Assembly (NCBI GenBank): GCA_022266195.1
Contig: WHVY01000002.1
Location: 13,097,001 to 13,161,000, forward strand
Source: Tetranychus cinnabarinus
Taxonomy: Eukaryota > Arthropoda > Arachnida > Trombidiformes > Tetranychidae
Direction: 5' to 3'
DNA: 64,000 nucleotides
The notes below the pieces were generated by a model, which was given only the letters and a program-made list of their open reading frames with translations, had not been told where the DNA came from and searched no databases. The translations under genes and the position numbers were made by a program. Position 1 is the first letter of the stretch, and each line of letters begins with the position of its first letter. Of the stretch, positions 38,701-52,143 are shown piece by piece.

Positions 38701-41700
38701 AGACTTTGACGCTCTTGTCTATTTAAGGCGATAACTTGACATTTTTTGATTAAAATTGATTTTTTGCACAACATCTTCTTGAAAAGGCGCCTTTATTTCA
38801 ACGGTTAAATGGTTCCTGTAAGTCTAGTCTAACAGTCTCGATTGTATTTTGAAAAATTAGTCTAAACATTACTTTATTTCAACTTAAATGAAGATTGCTT
38901 GAGATCAATAAACATTAGACTTTCAAGATTTCTTTACCTTTAACCTGTCGATTGTTTTTAAAGCAAAATTTGATTAAATGGGAAAACATTATTGATCAAA
39001 AGTTGAATTTGATCTAATCAAGATTTCGCATAATCTGAATGTTGAACTTTATGATCAAAATCAAATTAACCTTTGATGGCAACTTTAAATTTGAACAGAA
39101 AAGTAGTAAAATTTGATTTTATTGACAAATTTTCCAACGGGTTTACCTTTTCCTCAAAGAAGACCTTATACAAAACATTTTCACCCAAAAACAACAGATA
39201 ATTATCCAATTTGAATTGTTCATGATGAAGTTGTTATTCAACTTGACAGTTGAAACAATGCACTCGAAATGAACTTTTCTCGTTCAATTTGTCCATTTTA
39301 CTTTGACTCTAAATTTTAATCAAAAACGGTTTCCATTTTGCAAAACCATGAATCAACTACAAAAACTTGAAAAGGAAAAGTTTCATGAAAGTTGATCAAA
39401 TGTTTAATCTGGTTTTGTGCACTTTCCCTTGTCCTTAACCTTAAACTGTGCCAATAGGATTCAACCCGGAATGGGTCAAAGAGCCTGTTGTTCAAGTTTC
39501 TTCAAATTAAACTTTGAATAAACTTGCAACAATGTAATCACTGGAAATCATCTGAATCAATCAATTTGAATGGAATAATGTTTCTCCACTTTTCCACCAT
39601 AAATTTTGGTTAAATTCTTGCCTCACCTATTTACTCTGGAAATAGTTTTTCATGCTAATTGACCTCCAACCGTGAAAAGAATGAGAAAACATGAAAATCT
39701 ATGAAAACCTCTTGATATTTAATTCTTTCTGCTGATCAATGAATTTGATAAAGAGAGCAAATAAAGCGCCATTTCAATGAGCAAGCAACAACTGGAAAAG
39801 ATTTCATCAGTTGTAATGGATTCACAAATCGCAGCCAAAAAAAGCAAGAAGTCTTGATTCAAACGATAAGTTCTGAAGAAAAAGTAAAGTACGTTTAAAC
39901 CTACAATGAACTCACAACGATAATGATGATTATGGGTGATGATGAAAGCACCTTTTGTGTTCACTTCAATCAAATGCGTCTTCTGGTTGCATAATGAATT
40001 ATACAAGAAGTTGAATCTGAAACTTGAATTGCTTTCTTTACCTGAGAAGAGAGCAAAAAACAATTTACTTTCCATTTTGTGCGTAATCATGAATATTGTG
40101 GATTGAAATAAACATGAGAAGGTTAAAAATTTAATAAACAATTTCAATATTCATCTTTCCCTTGAATCATGAATATTGCTTTTTTCTGCTTTTCTCTTCA
40201 CTCCGAACTTTAACCATTCCCAATGATCAAGTATCGTGAAATTTCCGGTCATTTGATAGTCTGATATTGATTTGGCAAATCATTTATTCAATCATATTGT
40301 TCATCTGTTGTTATTTGAAACCCAAAAGTTTCTATTTTTTCGCAGTTCAAGTCTTTACCATTCAACTGTAGTTAAAGTGAACTAAGGTAACATTAATTTT
40401 TACATTTTAATCATTTGTCTCAATTTCAATTGTTTTTTGTTTTTTTTTGTTTTGCCGAGTTTCAATATCGTTTAATAATAGCTTTTCAGTTGCAACTTTG
40501 AGAAGCAAAAAATGGCCAAAAACCCTTTTTTTCCTATGAAAAAGTTCACTTTTTGTTGCTGCTTTTTTTTGTTGAAAATTGTCCAAGTGTGAGAGAAAAT
40601 TGAAAGAAAAGTTCTAAAAATATTTCTCAATGCAACTAAAGGTACAGAGAATTTCATGATAATTTAATGAAACTTTCAACAATGAAAAGTCACACACGCA
40701 AATGGCTCAACATTTTTTGACAAATGTTTAATAATTGTTTAAATATTTGTAAATATTTCACTCTTTCACTCAGGTTCGAGCTTGAAAGATTCAGCTTTTC
40801 ACTTGAATTGTCCATTTTGAGTCGATTAATCTTTTTTTCTTCTTGAAATAGTTCAAGATTATTTTTATCCAACGAACTCGTCATTGCTAGAAACTATAAT
40901 TAAAGTGTAATTAAACTCAATGAGCGTCATTGATCTCAATATTTTCTGATAAAAAAAGCGTCTCAAAAAGTTTCGAAGTTTAATTTCTGGAAAAGTTAAT
41001 CTTTTAAATCGCTTTACAGAGCTGGTCAAGTTCAGATCGTAAATCATTTGGACCATTTAATATCGAATGAGAAAAATGTTGTTGACAAAATCATTTTCAA
41101 ATTGAACAAAAAAAGATAAATTGCAATGAAAAAAAGTTTATTTTTTCGATTTTAAATTTCATGCCGAATGCAAAGTTGATCGAACTTTTGCTTTTTAAAA
41201 TTTTAAACTCACCAAGAATCTGATTAAGTCATTAAAACTGGTTAATTAGCAAAGTTTTGATTAGATTATTAGGAATTATAAATTGCATGAAGAATAATGA
41301 ACATCTTTTGAAGAATCAACTTTTGAATGAGTTTTCAAGCGAAAATTGCAAACCAATTCAATGAGTAAATCAATCAAATTTCATGGTCAAAATTTCTTCA
41401 GATTAATCAATCTTAATGTTCAACAATTGCTAACGATTAAAAATTTAATTTTCTTGATCAAATTCAAGTTTCATTTGGAAAAGAGTTTGTGAAAATAGGA
41501 AACAACTCGATTCAATATTTACAAAACTTGAAACTGGATGAAACTAAAGGACAATAATTATTTGATAATTTTATTTTCCATTTACAACATGAAGTTCTTA
41601 ACATTTTTACCTGTTATCATGAAAATGAAAGACTTCTTTACACAGAGAAATGTTGACTTTTTTCCTTCTTCCTTCTTCCTTATTCCGCGTCAATTGGTAC

Positions 41701-43087
41701 ATGATGATGAAAATGATATAAAAATGGGAAAATAAAGAGTCGTTTGCCATTAAAAAATGTTAACCCTATTAAAGTATTTAAACCAACAGTTGACTAACAA
41801 TTTATCAATTGAACAATAGTGATCAAACAAAAGTCCAAATGATTGATTAATGTTTACGGTAAACTTTTCCTTCTGTCATCTTACAATGTTAGACATTTGT
41901 TTCAATATTAAAATGAATAACCGTTCAGTGTTCACTAATCAAATAAGAGTCTAAAGTCGATTGAAAGTTTGCATTTGGACAAAGTTGTTCAGTTTTTACT
42001 TTTGAATCTTTTTTGTTCGTTTTCTTGCTTTTCACCTTTTCTTCATTTGTTTAACCGTCGACCTTGGCCAGGTCAACCTTTTGTCGAGTTGATGTTAATG
42101 AAGAAACTAATGAGTAAAAATTGATTGCTTTAATAAGCTTGTTTTTTATTGTTCCTGTCATTTGGTTGAAAACATTTGACCTGTTTTCAAGCCCTGGCAA
42201 TTGTGTACAAGCGCACAGTCAATACTGTAATCCCAAACATGAGAAGCAATATAAAGTCTAATAAAAACAAAAATCAATATCCATAGGGTTGAGAAACTTG
42301 GTGTAGACAGAAGTAACAGACAGATAAATGGGAGGAAGGAGGGAAAGGGAAGAGGAGGGAAACCGGTACAGTTGAGGTTTTCACGGATCATCATCATCAT
42401 CATCATTAGGCAAGATGCAGAGACACAGAATCACATTGACCTTAAAAATGGTGGAACAAGAAAAAAAGAGGAAAAAATTGTTTGTTATCAGTAACTTACA
42501 TTTAGACAAGTTGTGATTTGCATTATTGCCATTGCTGTTTTTTTCATGATAACACATTGATCAACTTTAATTATTTTCACAATTCAATGGCAAATGCGAT
42601 TTTATCTTTCAACATTTTCTTTCCATTTCTAACATTTCTATCTCCTCTCAATGGGTCAACTTTTGCCAAGTCAAATTGCAATGTTTCAAGCTATTTAGAA
42701 CTTTTTGCAACTCTTTTTACTGTTTTGCATTGTTTTCAGAAAGGAAAATGAAATTTTTGTGAAAATTTTTCTCGGAAGTTTTTCGTAAAAGTTCAATGCC
42801 GGTTAGTTTGAAGGTTGCAATGAATAGGTTTTTAACCTAGAAAAGTGTTCATTTTTAGACTGAATCTGATAAGGGTTGACTAGTGAATGTTTTGTGTTGG
42901 CAAGGTAAGTAAATCAATGTTGACAGGATTGGGCAAAACAGATTCATTTATCATTAACATTGAAAATTAGATTCATTGATTAACATGGGATGTTGGGTCA
43001 TTGGTTTGGTCTGATAACTGTTTAATGGGAGAACCCAAAAAAGCTATTAAATTAGAGTGACCTAAAACAAATTTAGGCAATTGCAGT

Positions 43088-43166
43088 TGAAGTGAAGGAA
43101 GAAGAAGAAGGGAAAAAAGTAAAAAAGGAAGAGAAGAAGAAGATGAGGAGAAGGAGGAAGATGAGC
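43088..43166 (+). repeat. Polypurine tract
   Basis: About 80 bases are almost entirely A and G on the plus strand (gaagaagaagaaggg and similar). They are followed by more purine-rich sequence to about 43510, then a switch to pyrimidine-rich sequence. Confidence 0.7.
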
Positions 43167-44740
43167 CTTTGAAAAGTTTGAAAATGTTGAGGAATAAAAG
43201 AGTGTTGATAGAGAATTGGAAGAGTTGAGTTCAGGGAAGGAACTCGACAGTAGACAGAATAATAGAAAGGAATGGAAAGGAGAAACAGAAAGAGACTAAA
43301 ATAAGGTTGACCTTGGAAAGTGCATTCGCCTTGTGAGTCTAGTCAATCGATACTGTAGGTCACATAGATATTTATATATCATGATGATGATGATCATTAT
43401 TCTCATGAAATTCTGTATGTTATCCTGAATTACTATGAGGTTTCCAAAGAGAATGGAAAGAGAAAGAGAGAGAAAAGGGAGATTCTGTGAGGGAAAAGAG
43501 TTAAAGTGAGAAGCGGATTAGACAAGGACATTAGTGAGACGTCTCTTTGTGCTCTTCTTTGGCTTCACTGAGTTTCCATTTTCATCATGTTTCATCATCT
43601 TCTCTCTTCCTATCTTCATCATGATTCCTCTGTGTTTTCCAATTGAAGAACCGGCAGAAATGAAGCGAGTCCAGAATCTTTTACTTCCATGCTTGCGCTT
43701 GTTTCTGAGAGGCAAATCTGGGCTTCAAGATGCTGAATCACATTTCAATCAAAATGATTCGAGAAGATAAATCTTCATGGAAACTTGCCTTTTCCTCCAA
43801 CAGAACAAAACACTGCAATGAAAATTGTTCAGTTATTATGACCGATATCATGTTGTTCAGAATAATGATGATAATGCTAATATTGATGATAATAATGATG
43901 AGAAGAGAAAAGGTTGATTGCTCTTTTCGTTGATTAACCATTTGCGGTGAAAACATTTTCTCGACATTTCTCTCAACATTCATGATTCCATTCTGAAACA
44001 TTTTTCACTTCTATCGATAATCCATTTCATCATCAATTATACCCAATGTTAAGGTTGTTATTAGTTACACAGTAAATAGTAAACAGTTTAATTGAAAGGT
44101 TAACCCGAAAAGGTTCATTTGGAATATCTTTAAATCTAAAAGTTCAATGTTCAATGGAAACAAAAGATTTCCATTTTTTACCTTTCGATTCATTAAGAAA
44201 TTGCAATTTGGAAATTAATCTTCAATTGAAACTGATTAATCATTAAAAGCATTGAGAGATTGTCAATTAATTTTCAATGTTATTAATTGATTAAATTGTC
44301 AATGCAAATGCAATTAGAGTTGAGTTTAAATGGAAAAGGTTTTAAAGTTTAAAATTTAAAAGTCGAGTTAAAGGGAAACATTTTTTATTTACTTTTCTCT
44401 GCGCTTTTTGCTGTTCATTTACATTAAGGTTTAATCATTGATTGAGCTTTTTTTCATCACTGATCATCATACTTATCATCATCATTGATCAGTTGCATGG
44501 CTCCTCAATCAATTGTAACTTACGCAACAATAAAAACAACAAATGAATGTTATACCGCTATGAGTCTATTTTTGCAGTCAACAACACAAATCGTCAAAAG
44601 ATTAAAGCAGACAAAAGTTTTTCTCTCTGAGCTTTTTTTCCCTCTCTTTAGTTTCTCCATCATCATCATCTTTTTTTTCTTCTTCTTCTCCTGAAAACTG
44701 GTTCTTCATTCTCTCCTTTTCTCATGGTGAATGAATGACT

Positions 44741-44768
44741 ACGGCGCAGGCGAATATTGGCGGGAAAA
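44741..44768 (+). promoter_or_regulatory. Candidate promoter element cluster (NRF1-like and E2F-like)
   Basis: The bases acggcgcaggcg (44741-44752) resemble an NRF1 half-palindrome, and TTGGCGGGAAAA (44757-44768) matches the E2F consensus closely. CpG-containing sites of this kind stand out in AT-rich DNA. No gene could be attached to them. Confidence 0.25.
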
Positions 44769-44949
44769 TTCAAGGACAGGCCATCAACCTTTCCATGTTG
44801 GCCTTGAGATTTTTGGGGGACTTCGATTTGAACTGAACGATCGATGAAAATGAAGAGAAGAGAGAAGGTAGAGAAGAGAAGGAGAACTTTCTTGTTCGCC
44901 TTTTCTCTTCTCATTTTTAATCTTGATTCTCACTCACTTCTCTTCACTT

Positions 44950-44973
44950 ATCATCATCATCATCATCATCATC
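44950..44973 (+). repeat. (CAT)n microsatellite
   Basis: About eight perfect TCA/CAT units. Confidence 0.9.
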
Positions 44974-47900
44974 TTTAACCTGATAGACTTTCTTTCCTTC
45001 AATACAACCAAATCTAGAAGAACCAGTCTTGATGAGTTTCCTTCAACTAATAACTTTTCTCACTCATCATTTTCATTCCCTCTTCGCCTCTCTTCATTCC
45101 CTTCTGTCTACATCTTTTTGCATTTCATTTTCTTACTGTCTACATCTTTTCAGCTCCTTCACTTTCTTTTACCAGGTAACTAGATCACAGGTTGAAGAGA
45201 AGAAGAAGCAAAAAAAGTAAAATGTTGAGCAAAACAAAATAGTATTAACCTTTGCATTATTGAACCAACCAAACGAAATGATTTCATCTCTTCATCTTCT
45301 TTCTTTCATCGTCATCTTTCCTTTTCACCAAACATTTCAAAGTTTGAACATTTTTCTTCGTTGAGAAAAAACAACGCAACACTAATCAACAATAAAGTTA
45401 TGCAGAAACACGTTCAAACGTTGAACTTGCAATTTGCCAAAATACCAAAGTCTAGAAAAGGTTTGAATGATAAAAAGGAATGATGAAAGTGATGATGAAA
45501 ACGTTGTTCCCTCTCTTTTCCCATGGTAACTGTTTTCCTTAATAGGACAGACACACCAAAATATGTGAGTCAATCAATGATGATTAAACAGAAAATATTG
45601 AGAGAAGGAGAAGAGAAGATTCTGTTTACTCTCTTCATATCAACAGCCACCCAAGAGTATCTTGGAATTTATTGCATCACTCTTTTAACCAGAAAAGATA
45701 CTGAAGAGAGGGGAAGCAACGAGAAACCCTCTGGCGCTCATTCACTTTCCCTGGAAGACGATGAAAAGCCTCTTCTCTCTCCTGATAGTTGCTTCTCTCT
45801 CTCTCCTTTTAAACCCCTTTCTGGTTCTCCCTTTAAACTCGTTGAAACGACATTCTTTGAATTTTCATTTTCAAGGTCAGGGACGTGGACGAGTTTCATC
45901 TTCCTTTCATCTTCCCTTCATCTTCATCTTACCTCCTTTTTTTCACTCAAATAACTACTCATAATTTATATTTTCCCCTTTTATCTGAGAAATTATTTCT
46001 CATGAACAAGTTACTCTCAACTTTTCTTGCAACTTCTTTCCATTATTCATTTTCAATCTTTTCTTTTCTTCTCTCTCTTCATTCACTGAAGTGAAATTTA
46101 CTTTCGCCAGTTTACAGGGTTAAATGAAGTTAAATTAACTTTAAACTGTAATTCAACATAAACATGTTAAAAAGTTGCGAAAAGCAAAGGTAAATAAAAG
46201 ATTCATAAGCCACCTGAAAAGGTAAATGCAAACAGTATTGCAAACAAAATAGGAACCAAAACTTGTTTTTTTTCGGTGATTTTTTCTTCTCTCTCTCTTC
46301 TCTTTCTGGGCAACAACAGAGATTATTTGAAATTGAAATTTTTCTCGATTTCTTTTTATTCTTGAAAATTAAATTCATTTGATAGCATTTTTCTGATTAA
46401 TATTTCTTCTTTTTTCTTTGCCTTTGCGCTAATTCAGTTATTGAGATGCAATTAAATTTTTATGTTTTTGCGTTTTTTTCCTCTTTTTTTGCTGGTAATT
46501 CAAATGAATTGGACCAGTTTCAATAGTTCAGTGTTACTTTAACAAATCCTTAGATTATTTTACAAGATTTATTCACCTAAACTTGTTTGACTTGAATTTG
46601 GACTCTTCATTTTCACTTTTAACCAAAGGCTAACAAAGTAAAGGTAAACATTTTTGTTGTCCAATTTTTTATTCTCCAGAGTCTCATATTGAGCAAGTAA
46701 AGGTATTTCAGGTAAACTTGTGAAGCAATTTCAAGTAAATAGTTGAAATTATTTTGCAAAATATATTGCAAAGTCAACCTTCAAAGATGAGTTTAAGACT
46801 TTGAATGTCAAATTTTATGATTCATTTTGGGTTCACTTGTTTTTCACTCTCTTTAAGGTTAGCATTTAACCTTTCAATGTTAACTGTAACTTCAAATTAA
46901 ATCATTTTTGCAATCAATTTCCACTTTTTTCATGTTCAGTCGTTTGGCAAATCTCATTACTTCTAATGATTAAACTTCTGTAAATTTGACTTTAATTATT
47001 TCAATACAATTCGATTTTTCAACCTTTTCCAAAATATTGAAAAAATTTATTCCAATTGAAAAATCAGTTTTCCTTTATTCCAATCGCATCAAGGCGAGTC
47101 ACTTACAAGAGTTTGTTCAATTTAATCAAGATTTGCAATATCGATTCAACAGTGAAATGCGAAAATAAATGCTTCGATCACAGCTTAAGCTTAACAACAA
47201 TAGTTGATCTTCAATATTGGAACGTAAGTTCGACCCTGAAAAGTTTCAAACTTTGTTTGTTTGGAAAAAAAGATTCGAAAAGTTATTCTATTGAAAGCAT
47301 ATTTCGACTGAAGATGTTCAGAGGATAAAGAGTCGATTTTGCATGAATCAGATTCAAAATTTATAAAGAAATGTTTGTAAGAAAAAAGTTTGGAAATTTT
47401 TGTGAAATTATTTGAGGAAAAATTTTGTTTAAAGTTCTACCGAAAAGGGCGCCAAAAGTTTAGTCTAAAGTTTTCAGATGAATGATGCATTGAGAGTTGG
47501 ATTATTGGAAAGTGTTGAAAAATGTTGAAATTGAGTGAAAGTACAATCAAGTTTTTTGTTGTCATTGTTTTGTTTTCTCTCACTGATCAACTTGTCGACA
47601 CTCTGAAGCAAAGGGTTAGCTTCTGTTTGTGTGTTTAACCGGATTCTGTTGGCGTTCATCTTATTGTGTCACGCGATTCAATCAGTTCTGGTTCAATGTG
47701 TGAAACAATCAACTACAGAGAAAAGTTGAAAGAGATAAAAGCAAAAACAAAGTGAAACTGAATGAAACCATTATGAGAGAAGAGGAAACGGCGAAAAAAG
47801 TGGTTTTCAAATGAAGAGAAACAAAAAAAAACACAAAAGAAACATTTTTTTCATCATTTTCTTCAACTTGTCCAGGTAATTCTTATCAATGAATTTCACC

Positions 47901-50900
47901 TTGTAACATCTTTTACCTCATCCATTGACACTTATTTGTTGCCCTTGTAAACATTATCATCTTCTCATGTCGTCAATGAATCGCTATCCCAATCCTTCGT
48001 CATCACTTTCACTTCTGTAAAATGAGCACAATGGCGATGACGATGATGAAGATAAGAAAAAGTAAAAGCTCAATTTTGAATCGTCCAAGCGTTCATCAAA
48101 TGTTTTACTTTTTTTACTCTTTTTTTCTTCTTTTTCTTCTCTTCTCTTCTCTTTCATTTTGTATCATCTCATCATAATCTTGAGCATAAAAAAAAGGTTT
48201 CCTTTTCTTCCGTTTCGCCACTCAAGTTGTCTTATAAAATGAAAATAATATCAAATGCATATTTAAACGGCATTCATGTTTGTCTTGACTTGTTACTTGC
48301 TACTGATTTTCAGTGTCAATTTCAACAAAAACAACAACAAAAGGTTCCACAATTGGCAAAAGTAAAATGATAGCGAAAACTCACAAAAAAGAAACTTTTT
48401 TTTCTTCTTTTTTTTGCTTCTCAAGATAAACTTTCAAGCAAACGAAGCTTCAAACTTTAAACTTTTTTTCTTCTTCTTCTTCTCTCTGTTTTGGCCTTTG
48501 TTTTGATCTTGTCGAAGAGTAGACTCTCTTTGTCTAAATGCTAGTTTAAATGAGAGGGAAAAAATGAGGTCGCCAATGGCATTCCCATCTTCATCATCCT
48601 CATCTTGATCAACCTCATCAACGTTATTAGGTTTAAAAACTGCTTCCCTTTGGCCTCGTTACTTGTTGCTCGATAAAAGGCCAAACCAGTAAAGATAAGT
48701 TGGGTCCATGGTAAGCGGGTTTAAGTGACCTTTTTCCTTCTCTCTCTTTAAAAACAAGAAACCACTTTGATCCTTGCTTTTTGCTTTTCCAGTAAACATT
48801 ATTTATGGCTAGTTTAAGCCTTCCAATGTCTTTATTGGTCCAACCTTTTCAAGTGTTTCACTTGATGTTTCAATGTTCAACTTGAATACAGTCGATTCAT
48901 TCGTCTCTTTGGATTTCACTAATTTTAGATTTTTTTTCATTGTCTTTACTTGAGATTAAGTCTTGAATGGTTACATTGTTGATTGGGAAAGAAAATGTGA
49001 AAAGTCTTTCGAGATTCTGATGATACATGAATTTTTTTCTCATTGGTATTTATGGAGATTGAGAAAATGTGAAAATGTTGATTAAACAGGCGAGATAAAA
49101 ATGGATAGAATTAAGATGATTGTAGAGATTGGTGGGGATAAAGATGAAGATGAGTGGAGAGTGAAACAAAAATAAGAATAATGTACGAGCGAAGTAAAAG
49201 TGAAACTTTGACTTGACGTAAAATGAAATTCAATATTTTTGTTTGAAATTGGTTTCAATGGAAATTCAATCTACCAGAAAGAGTTTTGTATTTCAAGTTG
49301 AACATAATGATAATGAGAAATGATGAGTAAAGCTGATTTAGAATCAAGAACGAAATTGAATGAAGACAAAAGGTGAATACACTTTTTTGGACATTTACAT
49401 GATAATTAAACAACTGTCTATTTACACGTTGATGCAACTCCTTGGATTACAATATTTACAATATAACTCTAGAATAATATAAAATTAATTTTAATCAACA
49501 TTTTGCTTCCTTTCATCTTGATTATCATGTTTAAATTAGATAAACATTTCATTGTTTGCATTAACAATCAATCTGTAGTTAGGTAAAGTTTGGTTGCTTT
49601 GTTCACTTTCGGGTTTGCTCGTTGATTGCCTTTGATTTTTGTTTTGTTAATTTTTCCAATTATTGCAAATCTTGAAATTTGATGATTAAAATTGACGATT
49701 CACAGGAAACATTTAACTATGTTTAATTGAATTTAAAGGTTTGCTGGCTAATGGTTTAGAGATCGGATCAGTTAAAGGCTATTTTTCATTGTTGCCTTTC
49801 ACTGTTGCTTTTGCTTTTTGCTGGTTCGTTTCTCAAGTTCCTGGTCTAGTTGATTGAGCTTTTTGTGGCTTTAAATTGATTGCTTGTTTGACAACAATCA
49901 ATCAGATTTTGGTTGGACATTCCAACTGTAAGTTAAACCAACGTTTGGTTAAATATAAACATTTAACAGTCTATTCAGTGAGATATACTTATTTTAAGAA
50001 GTGCAAACAAAAACTGTAACATGGGAAGGTGCAAAAAGTGATTACAATCAATTTACATTTATTTGCCTTGAAAATGAAACAAATAGTTTTCATTGTATGG
50101 GCAGACTTTAAAACTGTTATTACTCTCTGTTTCATAATATTTAAACAAATTGTTTCACCAACAAGAGTGATCATCATTCCGTTTGAAGGGCAAGAGTATC
50201 CAATAAGTGAAGTAAAATGGGAAAGCTTTTATCCATCTTAACGTTATTATGATACAAGGACCTTTTGTCTACAAGGAAAAAGGATATTCAAATGGAAGTA
50301 ACTGTAAAAATGAAAAAGTACAGAGACTTATCATTAGATTACTTCTCATATCATTAAACATCATCAACTGGAAACAACCTCAATGGGTCAGATAACTTTT
50401 TGTAACGTGTAACAAAAGAGTTAAATGATTCGTTAAACAGGAAGGAAAACAAAATGAAGATGCTTCTCATGGCGATTTCAATTTAATTTTGGGCTTTAAT
50501 CTCGGGGCATCAAGTTTGCTTTGTTAAAAATTAACAGCTTAATCTTTTTCCCGTGTAAAAAAATCCAATTTACAGTTGAGTTTCGGCAAATTGTTGAAAA
50601 TTTCACAGTAAATTTTATCCTCTTGAATAGCAGGATATTTTGGTTCCTTTGAGTTTGATTAAATTTTACCATTTCTTGCTCTTGTCGGGAATTATTGCTT
50701 TAAAAAACGGATTCGGTTCTGGCTGGAAACTGAAACGGTTGAAAAATCAGACGTTAAAGGATGAGTGATGAAAGTATTTCAATAGCGGCTTAGTGCTGAG
50801 CTGAAGATTGAATTTTGTCTTCTGTTTTCCTTTTCTGTGGTCAACTCTTTATCCGTGACCAAAGAGGATTTTCGTTGAGTTTTTTGATTATTGCTCCTTC

Positions 50901-51358
50901 ATTCGAGGTTAAAAAGTCCATTGTCCATTGTTAAGCCGATTGTTTAGTGTCATAAAATAAGGGCCAATAAAGTGCACATAGTAAAGTTGGAAGTCATTAA
51001 CGATGAAAATTGGTTGAACCTGAAACAGTGAAGTGAAAGAAATTTTTAGACAAAATTAATAACCTTAAATAATGGTATAATCATATTTGAGTAAAAATGG
51101 CTAATTATCATCAATGCGATTACCTTGTTTTCTTGACTTCTAAAATCTGACTCTGACTTTCAATAATAATTTATCAAAAAATAATATATAAAGATAATTT
51201 ATCGTTTTCGTTGTTGGCGTTAAAATAATTTAAAAGCTGAAGTTAAAAAAAAGTTGATTGTCTAAGGTTGTTACTTTCATCTTGATAATGATGATCATTT
51301 TTTATTGTCACACACAGACATAACAACATTTACCACATCAATTTGAACATCAACGATC

Positions 51359-51391
51359 ATTATTATCATTATTATTATCATTATTATTATT
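51359..51391 (+). repeat. (ATT)n imperfect microsatellite
   Basis: A run of att units interrupted by two atc units. Confidence 0.85.
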
Positions 51392-52081
51392 AGTTTGTCA
51401 AGCAACAGTAGCAAAATGATGAAATAACAACAGCAACAGCAAATTAATTAATAAATACGAAACGTATAAGTTCATTGAAGCTTTTCAGTGGAAAAGCAAA
51501 AAGCAAATCTTTTTTTCTCTCACTTTCTTGTCTCTTCCTTGGCTTAACTTTTAGTTGTTTCAAAGGAACCAAAACATGAATCTCAAAAGCAGAATCAGAT
51601 AATGAATAGCAGCATAATTGTGAATAATTAACTAGGCAAAGGAAGTTGCAAAGACAAGAGTGAATAATATTATGTTAAATGGTGAAGTTGGGCTAAAATG
51701 TTAATCCATCAAATAAACAAATAAAGATGGAGTCAAATCAAATAAATAAGGTTCAATAGCAACATGAACAGCGCCAGTAACAGAGCAAATAAAGGGTTAA
51801 AATTTGCACAACTTGAAAATCTTTCTCCACTTTAGTCGCAACTTTTTTCCACCTTTCTTCTTTTCTTATCCAGTGTCACTCTTCGGTGCAATTTTTGCCA
51901 CCTTATCTGGAAATGAACAATCAGAGCAAAATTATGATGAAAAAAAAAGACTTGAACGAGGTAAAATATTGCAAAAACATTTACCTTATGCTAGTCTTTA
52001 CCTTTTTTTCCTCTTCTCTGGCTTTTCACTTCAATTTCAGCTTTTCGTTTTTTCTTCTTCTTCCTCCTTAATATGTTTCAG

Positions 52082-52143
52082 TTTGGGACTTGATTTGACT
52101 TGGCTTGCCGTGGCGCGTATATTCAAAACAGCTGCTGATAGAG
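52082..52143 (+). other. Possible orphan exon (62 bases)
   Basis: A strong polypyrimidine tract and acceptor (cttcttcctcc...tttcag, AG at 52080-52081) precede GC-richer sequence that ends in a strong donor, GATAGAG|gtaagt. One frame is open, encoding LGLDLTWLAVARIFKTAADR. No partner exon was found within reach, so it may be an internal or 5' UTR exon of an unseen plus-strand transcript, or chance. Confidence 0.3.

Noticed and set aside
42842..42909. Possible exon bounded by tttttag and gtaagt
   Set aside because: All three frames contain stops within the 46-base interval, so it cannot be an internal coding exon.
45523..45954. Open frame of 143 codons
   Set aside because: Ser/Phe/Leu-biased sequence in a pyrimidine-rich tract, with no recognisable domain or neighbouring exons.
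47220..47245. gttcgaccc, resembling a tRNA T-loop box
   Set aside because: No matching A box, anticodon stem or acceptor stem could be folded around it. The similar word at 33057 is inside glycosidase exon 3.
47474..47659. Minus-strand 61-codon frame with an amphipathic, protein-like middle
   Set aside because: Too short and isolated, with no splice partners or recognisable family.
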